Source of the DNA: DSOI01 sp041394885
GTDB lineage: Bacteria; Acidobacteriota; Terriglobia; Bryobacterales; Bryobacteraceae
Assembly: GCA_041394885.1 (NCBI GenBank)
Contig: JAWKHI010000031.1
Coordinates: 1-64,000 of the forward strand
Direction: 5' to 3'
DNA length: 64,000 nt
Made by a program: the position numbers and the translations under genes. Below the pieces are notes generated by a model, which saw only the letters and a program-made list of their open reading frames with translations, searched no databases and was not told the DNA's origin. How positions within the stretch are numbered: the first letter of the stretch is position 1; every line of letters starts with the position of its first letter. Positions 15,723 through 25,347 of this stretch are shown here, piece after piece.

Positions 15723-18223
15723 ATTTTCGTCTTGCCCTCCTCGCTCGCGTGATCTTCCCTTGTCATCTGAAACGGCAGGCTCTTCACGATCTCCATCACC
15801 AGGCTCGAAAACCGGTATTCGTTGGCGGCCACACGGCCGGCGATCTCGCGGATCGTTCGCCGGTCATACCGTTCCAGGCCCCGGCCCAGCGCGTAAGTGA
15901 GCATCTTATCGGTCATCGCTTCGGTGAACCGGTCCTTGTCGCCCATCAGCAGGGCTTTCAAGTCTTCAGGACCCTTGAAATTGCGCCCGTCCGGCAGCGT
16001 CCCCGAAGGGTCAATCTCGAACTTGCCGTCTTTGTCCCGCCATTGGCCGATCGCGTTGAAGTTCTCAAACCCGAATCCGATCGGGTCCATCTTGGCGTGG
16101 CAGGATGCGCACGCCGGATTCGTGCGGTGCTGCTCCATCTGCTTGCGCAGCGACGCCGCGGCCCCGATGGTGGCTTCTTCGAGCAGCGGGACGTTCGGCG
16201 GCGGCGGTGGGATCGGTTCGTTCAACAGGTTCTCGAGGATCCATTTGCCGCGCAGCACCGGCGAGGTTCGCGTGGCGTAGGAAGACACCGTCATCACGCT
16301 GGCCTGCGTCAGCACTCCGCTGCGCGGCACCGTGGCGTCGAATTCCACTCGCCGGAACTCCGGCCCGGTCACACCCTTCACGCCATAAAACTCCGCCATC
16401 TTCTGGTTCAAAAACGAGTACCGGCCATTGAGCAATTCGAGGATGCTTCGATCCTCTCTCATCAGATTCGCGAAGAAAAGCTCGGTTTCCTTCCGCATCG
16501 ACATCCGCAGGTACTCGTCGAACTCGAACTTCTCCCGGTCCGGCGACACCGATTCCAGGCGCCGTAATTCCAGCCACTGCCCGGCGAAGTTCTCCACCAT
16601 CGACAACGCCTTGGGATCGCGCAGCATCCGCTTCACCTGCGCCTGCAAAACCGGCGCCTTACGCAGACCGCCCTGTTCCGCCACCCGCAGCAATTCATCG
16701 TCCGGCATGGTGGACCAAAGGAAGTACGACAGCCGCGACGCCAGCGCGAAACTGTTCACCGGCTGCGGACCCTTGGCGCTCCCAACCCCCGTCTTTTCGA
16801 TACGGAACAGAAAATCCGGCGACACCAGGATCGCCTGCAGCGCCACTCCCAGCGCTTCCTCGTAACCCGCGCCGTCGCGGCGCGCCGAGGCTGCCAATTC
16901 CAGATACGGCCGCAGTTCGGCAGCCGTCACCGTGCGGCGGAACGCCCGGCGCGCAAATTGCGACAGCACCGTGCGGTCGCACGACGTCACATGCTTGCCG
17001 TCCACGTGCCCACACGTGAGAATCCGCTTTCGGCTCTCGATCGGCGGCTCGATCTTCGAGTCATAGGGCCCGAGCGCTTCCACCCAGTGCACCCACACTC
17101 GATTGGCCGGCACGCGGAATAGTTGCGCGCGCCGGATGGCCTCCTTGCGGATCTTTTCGATCTCCTCCGGCGTGGCGCCCTCCGGAATCTTGACCCGCCG
17201 CATCGGATCGCGCGGCGGCGGAACCGGACGCCTGGTTGGGTTAGGTCCACCGTAATCGGACGGCAGCCCTTCGTAGATTCGCAGCACCGTTGCCGCGATC
17301 CAGTGCTCGCCCGCCGGCAGACGCAGCCGCGTTTCCGCCTGCGCGCCGAACAGATCGATGCTCGCACCATCCGTCTTCGCGTCGATGGTGAGCGTGCTCA
17401 CCTGCTTTCCATCCACCCAGATCCCGACATACACAGGCTCGCTGCCGGTCGGACGCCGACCCTCGAGCGCCGCCTTGAAAACATACTCGCCTTCGGCCGG
17501 GAACCGCATCATGGCATGTAGCGCGTTCGGCATCGAAAGGCCGCTGGTGTCGTAGTCGCTCCGGGCTTGCGGGAACAACTCGAACTCGCGCCCCGGCGGC
17601 TGTGCGCGGATCGCCATCGGCTTCACTTCGCCCGCGCCGGATAATGCCGTCTTCACCACCGTCTCGGCGGCCTTCATGTATTTCTCGAGCAGCACCGGAG
17701 AAAGCGAAAGCACGTCGCCGATGTTGTCGAAACCGTACCCGGAATCGTCTTGGGGGAAATCCTCGGCAGGACGAAGATCCAGTCCCGTGAGGTCGCGGAT
17801 CGTGTTGTTGTATTCGGCCCGATTCAGCCGGCGCGCCGTCACACGGCCCGGGTCGGGTTTGCTGGTCAGCTCGATGCGCTTGATTTCACCGCGGATCCAG
17901 TTCGACGTTGCCTCGACCTCCGCCTGTGGCGGCCGCGGCACGCCCTTGGGCGGCATGGTGCCATCGGCGAGCTTGGTGGCGACCTTTTCCCACGCTTCCA
18001 GGTCCCCGCCAAGGGAGTCCACGGTCTTGAACGCGACTAAGTCCAGGTCGCCGGATTTCACTTTGCTGTTGTGGCAACCATAACAGGAACGCTGCAGAAG
18101 GGGACGAACGCTCTTCTCAAACTGGCCGGTAACAGCCTGGTCCGTGGGCGCCGAGCCTGCTACGCCGGCAAAAACGGCAAGGGCCGCCAACGCGGGCGCG
18201 CACTGGGACGCACGGGGTTCCAT
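15719..18223 (-). CDS. Large secreted c-type cytochrome with DUF1587/1595/1592/1588/1585 domains
   Basis: 834 residues with a signal peptide. A first heme site CYGCHNSKVKSG lies near residue 47. It is followed by the DUF1587 region (TARRLNRAEYNNTIRDLTGL), a carbohydrate-binding-like middle, DUF1595, DUF1592 (SRLSYFLWSTMPDDELL), DUF1588 (PVLRGKWILENLL) with a second heme site CASCHAKMDPIGFGFENF near 700, and DUF1585 at the C-terminus (LTYALGRGLERYD). This order is the standard architecture of the planctomycete-type cytochrome that pairs with DUF1552. Redox role in polymer or sugar breakdown is inferred for the family. Confidence 0.9.
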   Translation of the reverse strand: MEPRASQCAPALAALAVFAGVAGSAPTDQAVTGQFEKSVRPLLQRSCYGCHNSKVKSGDLDLVAFKTVDSLGGDLEAWEKVATKLADGTMPPKGVPRPPQAEVEATSNWIRGEIKRIELTSKPDPGRVTARRLNRAEYNNTIRDLTGLDLRPAEDFPQDDSGYGFDNIGDVLSLSPVLLEKYMKAAETVVKTALSGAGEVKPMAIRAQPPGREFELFPQARSDYDTSGLSMPNALHAMMRFPAEGEYVFKAALEGRRPTGSEPVYVGIWVDGKQVSTLTIDAKTDGASIDLFGAQAETRLRLPAGEHWIAATVLRIYEGLPSDYGGPNPTRRPVPPPRDPMRRVKIPEGATPEEIEKIRKEAIRRAQLFRVPANRVWVHWVEALGPYDSKIEPPIESRKRILTCGHVDGKHVTSCDRTVLSQFARRAFRRTVTAAELRPYLELAASARRDGAGYEEALGVALQAILVSPDFLFRIEKTGVGSAKGPQPVNSFALASRLSYFLWSTMPDDELLRVAEQGGLRKAPVLQAQVKRMLRDPKALSMVENFAGQWLELRRLESVSPDREKFEFDEYLRMSMRKETELFFANLMREDRSILELLNGRYSFLNQKMAEFYGVKGVTGPEFRRVEFDATVPRSGVLTQASVMTVSSYATRTSPVLRGKWILENLLNEPIPPPPPNVPLLEEATIGAAASLRKQMEQHRTNPACASCHAKMDPIGFGFENFNAIGQWRDKDGKFEIDPSGTLPDGRNFKGPEDLKALLMGDKDRFTEAMTDKMLTYALGRGLERYDRRTIREIAGRVAANEYRFSSLVMEIVKSLPFQMTREDHASEEGKTKI

Positions 18224-18307
18224 GTTCAGCGGTGATGCTCCTCTTCCCAGAATAGCAAGCGGGTGATCTGCCGGCCTAAGGGAAGACGCCGCCCGGGGCG
18301 CCCGGCG

Positions 18308-19663
18308 TTACTTCTTCTTCTTTTCGTCTTTGGCTGGAGGCGCCGGAGCCTTTACGTCCTTGGCCGCGCTCTGTAGCTCCTCGAACGCCGTCTTGCCGAT
18401 CTCGTAGACAGCCGGTTCGCCGTCGCGGACGGCGTAGTAGGTGTCGCCGGATTTCGACAGGAGCACCTTCTCGGATCGCTTGCCTTCGCTCCAGGAAACA
18501 CTCGCCTCGAAGATGGGAGCACCGGCGCCGGAATCGCGGAAGCCCGTGGCCGCAAAGTCACGCAATTTGTCGACCAGCGCTTGAACGCTCGTCGAATCGA
18601 GTTCCTTCGCCCCTTCCTTCCACTTGTCCTTGTCCTTGGCGAATACCCGCGACACGCCGTTGTCCTTGACTTCCACCTTCGTGAGATCGTTCCAGCCGAA
18701 GTCGAAGAGCTTCTTCTGCCGGAAGTCATCCACGGACTTACTCAAGCCATCGCCGAGGTCCGCGGTAACCTTATGGACGCCTTCCACCGCGGATCCCTTG
18801 GCGTAGTAAGTGTTGTCCTTGGCCTTTCGCAGCTCGAGCACGTGCGTGCCGGAAGCGTCCGTGACCCGCGCAGTGGCTACAGCCGCCGCGGCGGCGAAAT
18901 CGCGAGCGGCCTGCTGCACTTGCTTGGCGGTGTCTTCGCCGGCCACGGGCGCATCCATCTTCGCCTCGCGCAGCCGCCGGACGACATCGTCCACGCTTGC
19001 GCCGTCCGCCCGCATCGGCTTCGGCTTCACGATTTGCCACTCCGATTGGGCATTCTTGCCGAACTCGACGGTCTGGCCCTTGAGACTCAATTCGATCCGC
19101 GTAACTTTATCGCCGTCGAAGGCGAGCAGCCGCCGGTCCTGCAGGTCGCCAAATGACTTATCGATGCTCGTGCGGTTGAAACTGGCCAACGTAAAGATAC
19201 GAGGGTCGCCATCGAGCTTGGCGAACACCCCGCCGCCGGTGGGTGTCTCGTCGCCCAATAGCAGCTTGGTGGCCTTGTTGTCCTTCCGTGTGATGGTCAC
19301 GGCCAGCGACGGAGTGACGAGACCGAAATCGGCCGGGTTGCCGCCCTTCTCCTCCACCAGGCGGTCCGACGCAAGGGAATTGAACGTATTCACCAAGCCC
19401 GATGCGGCATCCTGATCGGCGCGGAATGCCTTAGGCGCCGTCAGCGCCCACTTACCGTCGGCGTTGCGCTCCAGGATTGTGACGGCGCCATCCTTGGCGA
19501 TGGCAACCCTCTGAATTTGGTCGGTCGGGATTTCGACTATCTTTGGCGGAGCGTCCGGAGCCGGCTTGCCTTCCTTTTCCTTCTCCGCTTTGTTGGAAAA
19601 CCAAACCGCGATCGAAAGCACACCCAGTATGGCGGCGGCGGCCAAGAGTCCACGAAAATGCAT
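18308..19663 (-). CDS. DUF4340 protein of a Gld-like ABC system
   Basis: 451 residues: one N-terminal membrane anchor (GLLAAAAILGVLSIAVWFS), then repeated extracytoplasmic segments of the DUF4340 type (TFNSLASDRLVEEKGGNPAD, then PSLAVTITRKDNKATKLLLG). The C-terminus is a charged KDEKKKK tail. DUF4340 proteins are regularly encoded after GldA/GldF/GldG-like ABC genes, as here, nine bases downstream of the gldG-like gene. Function of the family is unknown. Confidence 0.88.
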   Translation of the reverse strand: MHFRGLLAAAAILGVLSIAVWFSNKAEKEKEGKPAPDAPPKIVEIPTDQIQRVAIAKDGAVTILERNADGKWALTAPKAFRADQDAASGLVNTFNSLASDRLVEEKGGNPADFGLVTPSLAVTITRKDNKATKLLLGDETPTGGGVFAKLDGDPRIFTLASFNRTSIDKSFGDLQDRRLLAFDGDKVTRIELSLKGQTVEFGKNAQSEWQIVKPKPMRADGASVDDVVRRLREAKMDAPVAGEDTAKQVQQAARDFAAAAAVATARVTDASGTHVLELRKAKDNTYYAKGSAVEGVHKVTADLGDGLSKSVDDFRQKKLFDFGWNDLTKVEVKDNGVSRVFAKDKDKWKEGAKELDSTSVQALVDKLRDFAATGFRDSGAGAPIFEASVSWSEGKRSEKVLLSKSGDTYYAVRDGEPAVYEIGKTAFEELQSAAKDVKAPAPPAKDEKKKK

Positions 19664-19672
19664 CGTCGACGG

Positions 19673-21055
19673 TTACCTCCTCTTCCACCAGACGCTGACG
19701 CCCCACATCATGAACAGCACGGGAAGAAAGATGATGCTGCCGAGGAAAACCATCCGCATCTGGCTGGCGTTCATCGAAATGCGGCGGTCTTCCGGATCCT
19801 TCGGCCGGATCGAGATCAAATCCTCGTCCGCGGAAAGCCAGTTCATCATGTTCATCGTTAAATCGCGGTTGCCGCCGAAGCGCAGGAAGCCGTTGGAGGC
19901 AAACCCGGCGGACCCGGTTATCACGAAACGTCCTTGGGTCTTTTCCTTGCCCGTGTTGTAAGTACCCGCCGCGGCCAGCGTGAACTGCCCCTTGGTTCCC
20001 TTGTTCGGGTCCACTTCACGCGAACTCAACTGCGTGGTCGCGATCGCGCTCGATCCTGTCGACACCAGCTTCTCCACCGACGTCTTGTCGCCGGACTTCA
20101 CTTCGAGCGAACGCGTCAACGGGATCGCCGACGCAGTGCCCTTCATGTCCCGGACAATCGCGTGCGTGCCGTATTCGTTGGCGAGCGGCATTTGTGGTCC
20201 TAGCCCGAACATCTGCCCGATCGGGCTCATGTCGAGCACCAGGTTCTTGTTCAGCGTGACGCCCCAGTCCGCGGCGACCTTGGCCAGCGCGTCGTTGGGA
20301 TCGGTCTCGTCAGCCGCGAATTTGAACGGCGGGTCCAGCATGATCAGCGCACGGCCGCCCTCTTCCACGTTCTTGCGAATCGCGTCCACCGCTGCCTGCG
20401 GATAATCGCGCTGCGGACCTGCCACCATTACGATAGTGCAATCGGGAGGAATTTCCGCCTTCTCGAGCAGCGAAATCGATCGCGTCTGATAGTTATTGCG
20501 CTCCAGGTATTCCTTGAGCTGCGAGTAACCATCGGAGCCCGTTCCCTCGAGATCCCGTTCGCCGAGGCCCTTCACGCTGCATACCGTGCGCTTGCCGCCC
20601 TTCAGCGCCCGGACCAGCGCGCCCGTGACTTCCTCTTCCGTCACGGACTTCGCCTCTTCCCTGCGCGATCCAACCTTCACATAGGTCGTGCCCAGCGTCC
20701 TCACTCCCTCGGCCCGCGCAATCTGCGGCTGTTTTTCCGGATCGATGTATTCCACGCTCAACTTCGGAGAAAGGTTGTTATACCGGTCCAGGAGATCCTT
20801 GGCCCCGCCCGCGCTGGCGAAGGCGGAAGTGCGGTCGAAATACTGCACCACAACATCCTGCTTGAGTCCCGAAACCACCTTCGTCGTCTGGTCAGACAGG
20901 CTGAAGCGCTTGTTGGCGGTGGAATCGAAACTCTTGTTGTGGCGATTGGCGAGAAAGTTGAGAATGCCCAGCATGGCGAGTATGATCGCCGTGTACAGCA
21001 CCACATATCCGCCGAACTTTGTCTGCTTGGCTTTGAAGATATCCGCTACAGCCAT
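19673..21055 (-). CDS. GldG-like auxiliary component of ABC transporter
   Basis: 460 residues with an N-terminal membrane helix (YTAIILAMLGILNFLAN) and a C-terminal one (GSIIFLPVLFMMWGVSVWW). Between them is the GldG ABC-type domain (ALIMLDPPFKFAADETD) containing DILG/IFT52-like segments (VMVAGPQRDYPQAAVDAI). In Bacteroidetes GldG works with GldA and GldF in gliding. In Acidobacteriota the same set is present without gliding, and the substrate is unknown. It is separated from the permease gene by three bases. Confidence 0.88.
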   Translation of the reverse strand: MAVADIFKAKQTKFGGYVVLYTAIILAMLGILNFLANRHNKSFDSTANKRFSLSDQTTKVVSGLKQDVVVQYFDRTSAFASAGGAKDLLDRYNNLSPKLSVEYIDPEKQPQIARAEGVRTLGTTYVKVGSRREEAKSVTEEEVTGALVRALKGGKRTVCSVKGLGERDLEGTGSDGYSQLKEYLERNNYQTRSISLLEKAEIPPDCTIVMVAGPQRDYPQAAVDAIRKNVEEGGRALIMLDPPFKFAADETDPNDALAKVAADWGVTLNKNLVLDMSPIGQMFGLGPQMPLANEYGTHAIVRDMKGTASAIPLTRSLEVKSGDKTSVEKLVSTGSSAIATTQLSSREVDPNKGTKGQFTLAAAGTYNTGKEKTQGRFVITGSAGFASNGFLRFGGNRDLTMNMMNWLSADEDLISIRPKDPEDRRISMNASQMRMVFLGSIIFLPVLFMMWGVSVWWKRR

Positions 21056-21058
21056 CGC

Positions 21059-21826
21059 TTACGCCCTCCACCGCAGAGATTCCATGGACCGCGCCGTCAG
21101 AAACAGTCCGAAGAATATGAACGAGAGATAGAAGATCACGTCCTTGGAATCGAGGACCCCTTTGGAAAACGGTTCGTAGTGCTGCACTACGGAGAGATAC
21201 GCAAGCACCTTGCCCGCGTTGGAATTGTTGAACGCGGTGGACCAATCGAGAATCCACAGCAGCAGGCAGATCGCGAACGTAGCCACGCCCGCCACGATCT
21301 GGTTTCGCGTCAGCGATGAGATGAAAGTCCCGATCGCCAGAAGGCAGCCGCCCTGGAGCAGTAGACCCAGAAAACCCACCAGGATCGGCTTCCAGTCCGG
21401 GGTCCCATACGCGAACAGGATCGCCAGGTTCAGCATCGCCACACCCAGCAGACAGGCGTACATGATCACCGCGGCGAAGTATTTCCCCAGAATGATCTCC
21501 ATATCCGTGATCGGAGACGTCGCCAGCAGCTCCATCGTGCCGGACCTCTTCTCCTCGGCGAACACGCGCATGGTGATCATCGGGATCATGAAGAGTCCGA
21601 ACACGCTCACGTTCATCAGCAGCGGCCGCACTACCCATTCGTTCACGTCCATCGGCCCCCCGCGGCCCATCATCTGCGATTCCATTCCGCGCTGCACGAA
21701 GAACGCCGTGGCCGCGTAGAAGATATAGCCGGAGATAAGGGCGAAGAAGGCCAGAAGACCATACGCAATCGGCGACACGAAGTAACTTTTCAACTCTTTC
21801 CGGCAGATGGTCCAAATGTTGGTCAT
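21059..21826 (-). CDS. ABC-2 type permease (GldF-like)
   Basis: 255 residues with about six membrane helices: YGLLAFFALISGYIFYAA, VFGLFMIPMITMRVFAEE, a cluster at 105-200 and YLSFIFFGLFLTARSM at the end. The cytoplasmic EEKRSGTMELLATSPITD loop is characteristic of ABC-2 permeases. It overlaps the ATPase gene by four bases. Confidence 0.9.
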   Translation of the reverse strand: MTNIWTICRKELKSYFVSPIAYGLLAFFALISGYIFYAATAFFVQRGMESQMMGRGGPMDVNEWVVRPLLMNVSVFGLFMIPMITMRVFAEEKRSGTMELLATSPITDMEIILGKYFAAVIMYACLLGVAMLNLAILFAYGTPDWKPILVGFLGLLLQGGCLLAIGTFISSLTRNQIVAGVATFAICLLLWILDWSTAFNNSNAGKVLAYLSVVQHYEPFSKGVLDSKDVIFYLSFIFFGLFLTARSMESLRWRA

Positions 21827-22797
21827 TGCGCTCCCCCTGTTTCCGTGGCCGCGGCGTCGGTGGACGTAAGTTGCAGGAAGATCTCTTCGAGACTGAACGC
21901 CATCCCCTGCAATTCATGCAGGCCCCAGCCCGATTCCACTACCGCGCGCGCCAGATCCGGGCGCACGTAACGCCCTTCCAGTCCTTCCACCTCGAATCGC
22001 AGCCGCCCCTCGTGAGCCTCGCGCGAAACAACCCGGGATACTCCCGGCACTTGCTCCAGGCGCTGCTGCACCTGGGCCGGATTGATGCCATCGCCGGCTT
22101 TGAGTTCCAACGCCACCGAGTCAGCGCCCCGAAGCCGGCTCGTCAGGTTGCCCACCGTGTCGGTAGCCACAACCTTGCCCTTGTTGATGATGATGACCCG
22201 TTCGCAGGTCTGCTCCACTTCGGGCAGGATGTGCGTACTGAGAATAATAGTATGTTCCCCGGCCAGTTCCTTGATGAGCCCGCGCGTCTGGATGATCTGC
22301 TTCGGGTCCAGACCCGCGGTAGGTTCGTCGAGGATCAGCACGTCCGGATTGTGGATGATCGCCTGGGCCAGGCCCACGCGCTGCCGGTACCCTTTCGATA
22401 GCTTCCCGATCAGCTTGGTCCGAACATCGGCCACGCGGCACCGCTCCGCCACCTCGTTGGCCCGGCGGTTGAGATCGGCCTTCGGCACGCCCTTCAGCCG
22501 GCCCACGAACTGAAGGTACTCGATCACCTCCATTTCCGGATACACGGGCGGCGTCTCAGGCAGATAGCCGATCCGGCGTTTCACTTCGAGAGGGTCTTTG
22601 CTTACGTCGAACCCGGCCACCTCCGCCCGACCCTCGGTCGGCGGAAGGAAGCCGGTGAGTACGCGCATGGTCGTGGTCTTGCCGGCGCCATTCGGTCCAA
22701 GGAATCCAACGATTTGCCCCTTGGTCACTTCGAAGGAGACGTTGTTGACGGCAACCGTGCGCGCGTAGCGCTTGGTCAGGGCTTCCACTTTGATCAT
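21823..22797 (-). CDS. ABC transporter ATP-binding protein (GldA-like)
   Basis: 324 residues. Walker A GPNGAGKTTT is at residues 34-43, Q-loop GYLPETPPVYPEM near 78-90, signature LSKGYRQRVGLAQAI near 135-149 and Walker B VLILDEPTAGLDPKQ near 155-169. The C-terminal 80 residues form the DUF4162-like tail of ABC-2 drug/gliding ATPases. It is the first gene of a four-gene operon with its own sigma70-like promoter at 22875-22903. Confidence 0.92.
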   Translation of the reverse strand: MIKVEALTKRYARTVAVNNVSFEVTKGQIVGFLGPNGAGKTTTMRVLTGFLPPTEGRAEVAGFDVSKDPLEVKRRIGYLPETPPVYPEMEVIEYLQFVGRLKGVPKADLNRRANEVAERCRVADVRTKLIGKLSKGYRQRVGLAQAIIHNPDVLILDEPTAGLDPKQIIQTRGLIKELAGEHTIILSTHILPEVEQTCERVIIINKGKVVATDTVGNLTSRLRGADSVALELKAGDGINPAQVQQRLEQVPGVSRVVSREAHEGRLRFEVEGLEGRYVRPDLARAVVESGWGLHELQGMAFSLEEIFLQLTSTDAAATETGGAQ

Positions 22798-22874
22798 AAA
22801 GGTATGCTCGCGATGATGCTCACGCCCGGCTAGAGCGGGTGGAGCGAGCTTTCTGCTCTCAGCTTCGACTACTC

Positions 22875-22903
22875 ATAATAGAAAGACGATGCTCCCATGT
22901 CAA
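22875..22903 (-). promoter_or_regulatory. Sigma70-like promoter of the Gld-like operon
   Basis: On the minus strand TTGACA (22903-22898) and TATTAT (22880-22875) are separated by exactly 17 bases. This is a perfect -35 and a near-consensus -10 with ideal spacing, about 75 bases upstream of the ATPase start. It is the best-looking housekeeping promoter I found in the window. Confidence 0.75.
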
Positions 22904-22916
22904 CGTTAGCCCGGGT

Positions 22917-24203
22917 TCATTCCGGCCGTCCAGGCCATCCTTGGAGCGCCGCCGTCACCGCCTCGGTCAAATGCTGTTCCGCTTCCCGGGTGAACGGCGA
23001 AGTCGTGGGTTCGTATCCACCTTCCCCGAACGCCTTCTTCGTCGGCAGGTAGCCCAGCCAGCCGTTGGTGTAGCCGAAGTAGAAGGTGTTGCGGAACGGC
23101 GATTGCTCGCGGACTCCGATCGCGATCTCACAAAACATCTCCAACGGCGCGGCCCACAACATCGTTTCGGAATTGATGCTCAGGAACCGGACCGGAAGCT
23201 TCACCAGATTCCCGCGACCGTCCGGCGTCTTTCGCGTGTACGCCGAAAGGTCGTCGGTCCACCCGAGAGTCGCTTTCCGCGGCGTCTCCACGATCTTTTC
23301 CGCCGTGCGCAGCCGAACGTCCGCCGTCGCGGCCGGCAACGCGTACAGCGCCTCCAGAATGCGGTCCCCCAGCAGCACCTTGAACTCGTTGATGTGGGCG
23401 CTGCGGAAGTCCGGGTACACCGTGTAGATCGGGGCTATGTTGCCCGCCGCCCCATTCACGAAAAGCAGCGTCGTGTTCAGTCTCTCTTCCACGTACGAGG
23501 CCACGATGCCCGGCGCGTCGCCGCTGATTTGCAGGTTCGCGCCGCTGAGCGCGGTGCCGTGGATGGCGTAGTTGGCGACGACGGCGAGCGGCGTTCCGTC
23601 GGCCCGCTCGAGCCGGAGCAGCCCGATCTGACGGTCCACCGGGCCGTAAGGATTCAAGCCGAGTTTGATGCTGCCGTCGGCGTCCCGCGCTCTTCGGTTG
23701 ATGTTCGCCATCGCGAAGCCCTGCCCGATCGAGATCCGCGCCGGCTCCAGTTTCGTCCGGGCCTCCTTGATGCCGTCGATCAAGGTCCGCTTCACGCGAT
23801 CGGTGTAGGCGGACTCACGGGTGTGCCTGTAGCGATCCGGCATGAACGCCTGCGCCAGGCCGGGCGGGCCCACTTCCGGCGCCGAGTGCGTGTGCGTGTT
23901 CGCCCACCACACCTGATGGGGCTTGATGCCCGTTTCCCGCTCCAGTTCCCGCGTGACATCGTCATAAACCGAAGGCGAAATCAAACAGATGTCGGTGGCA
24001 GCCAGGAAGAACTGCAGCGTGCCGTCGTCGAACGCCGCGATGCGGTGATAGAGACGATCGTGAATTCCGGTGGACTTTCGCGCCGCGTAGCCGAGCAGTG
24101 GTTGCGAATCGTCCGGCGTGATGTCGATCTTGACCGCGGCCGCCCGGAACTCAGCCTGCCCGGCCAACGGGATCAGGGTCGCGAGGAAAACGAAGCGAAG
24201 CAT
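22917..24203 (-). CDS. Neutral ceramidase-like secreted hydrolase (N-terminal domain only)
   Basis: 428 residues from ATG 24203, chosen because it opens a signal peptide (MLRFVFLATLIPLAGQAE). Zinc-site motifs of the alkaline/neutral ceramidase N-terminal domain are visible: WWANTHTHSAPEVG, VVANYAIHGTALSG and QISGDAPGIVASYVEERL. Full ceramidases are near 700 residues, and many bacterial relatives of this shorter size have unknown substrates. An amide or ester hydrolase acting outside the cytoplasm is the best statement. Confidence 0.85.
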   Translation of the reverse strand: MLRFVFLATLIPLAGQAEFRAAAVKIDITPDDSQPLLGYAARKSTGIHDRLYHRIAAFDDGTLQFFLAATDICLISPSVYDDVTRELERETGIKPHQVWWANTHTHSAPEVGPPGLAQAFMPDRYRHTRESAYTDRVKRTLIDGIKEARTKLEPARISIGQGFAMANINRRARDADGSIKLGLNPYGPVDRQIGLLRLERADGTPLAVVANYAIHGTALSGANLQISGDAPGIVASYVEERLNTTLLFVNGAAGNIAPIYTVYPDFRSAHINEFKVLLGDRILEALYALPAATADVRLRTAEKIVETPRKATLGWTDDLSAYTRKTPDGRGNLVKLPVRFLSINSETMLWAAPLEMFCEIAIGVREQSPFRNTFYFGYTNGWLGYLPTKKAFGEGGYEPTTSPFTREAEQHLTEAVTAALQGWPGRPE

Positions 24204-24226
24204 CCGGGCAGTGTACCAGAGCGCCC

Positions 24227-25264
24227 TTAACCGGGTCGGCACACCTGCAACAACGCGGCATGCACTGCGAGGTCATGCGCGCTCGAATACTCGGGCTCGC
24301 CGCCGCGGATCATCCGGGCCATTTCGAGGAAACATCCGCGGTAATGCGCGTCGGCCACCGCCGGCACTTCCACTCTCGGTCGGCTGGGCCCGGCCGGATG
24401 CGGCGCCGATGCCCGCGCCAGATCCAGGTGCAGCGCTCCGTCGGGCGCAAACGGACTCACCGCTGCCGTCCCGGCCGTGCCCAAAATCTCGAAATTCCGG
24501 TAGCTGTTCCCGTTGGGCTGCATCGCCGCCACGTAGACTTCCGCCAACGCGCGATCGAACTCGAACACCGCGAGGGTGTTGTCGGCCAGCTTGTCGTTCC
24601 CCGGCCCGTGGTGCCGCAGCCGGCTCGCGGCGCTGCGGGGTTCACCGAGCACGTCCACGATGCGGTCGATCATGTGGCACCCCAGCTCGAACATCATGCC
24701 GCCGGGGAACGCCGCCAGCTCCTCGCGTTCGGCTGGAGAGAGCGGTTTGTTGATCGTGGCCCTCACCATGTAGATGCCACCCAGTAAGCCCGTCTTGGCC
24801 ATCCGGACCGCCTCGCGCATCGCCGCGTGATAGCGCCACTGATAGCCCATCTGGATCGCCCGGCCCTTTTCACGGGCACTGGCGAACAACCGGCGCAGCG
24901 ATTCCAGATCCTCTCCCGGCGGCTTGTCCAGATGCACGTGCTTGCCGGCCTCCACGGCTTGATGCGCGTAGCCCAACCCCTCCTGGACTCGCGCCTCCAC
25001 CGCGATCAGATCGATGGACCGGTCCTCGAGCATCTGCGCGGTGGCAAGCCTCGGGATCCCGGCGAACACCCCGTCGGCAAGAACGGCCTCCCCGCGCGGT
25101 TCGCAAACGCCGGCCAATTCGTATTCCGGCATCGTGGCAAGGGCGCGCGTCTTGGCGCGCGCATGAGCATGCCCGGCCCCGTACACCGCAACGCGGATCC
25201 TGCGCTCGGCGGCGAACGCCTGCGCTCCGGCTGCCATCAACAGTGTGCGCCGCTCGAGCTTCAT
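24227..25264 (-). CDS. Gfo/Idh/MocA-family oxidoreductase with Tat-like leader
   Basis: 345 residues from ATG 25264. The leader MKLERRTLLMAAGAQAFA has a twin-arginine motif, suggesting Tat export with bound cofactor. The Rossmann start VAVYGAGHAHARAKTRALA follows, and the catalytic-region motif is HVHLDKPPGEDLESL, with D in place of the usual E of EKP. The C-terminal sheet contains FPGGMMFELGCHMIDRIVDVLG. These enzymes oxidise or reduce sugars and inositols with NAD(P); the substrate is not identifiable. Confidence 0.88.
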   Translation of the reverse strand: MKLERRTLLMAAGAQAFAAERRIRVAVYGAGHAHARAKTRALATMPEYELAGVCEPRGEAVLADGVFAGIPRLATAQMLEDRSIDLIAVEARVQEGLGYAHQAVEAGKHVHLDKPPGEDLESLRRLFASAREKGRAIQMGYQWRYHAAMREAVRMAKTGLLGGIYMVRATINKPLSPAEREELAAFPGGMMFELGCHMIDRIVDVLGEPRSAASRLRHHGPGNDKLADNTLAVFEFDRALAEVYVAAMQPNGNSYRNFEILGTAGTAAVSPFAPDGALHLDLARASAPHPAGPSRPRVEVPAVADAHYRGCFLEMARMIRGGEPEYSSAHDLAVHAALLQVCRPG

Positions 25265-25347
25265 CTTACTCGCGATTCTATCAGGCGGGCCTGCTCCCGG
25301 CCGGGCTGGCGAGCCAGTAGAATAGTCACTCGGGAGACCTTCCAAAC

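Noticed and set aside
14385..15752. 455-residue frame antisense to the DUF1552 gene
   Set aside because: Arg/His/Leu-rich shadow frame; the minus strand encodes a well-defined family protein with a twin-arginine leader.
18224..18307. Intrinsic terminator between the cytochrome gene and the DUF4340 gene
   Set aside because: The GC-rich stretch near 18290-18306 does not fold into a clean stem with a T-run on either strand.
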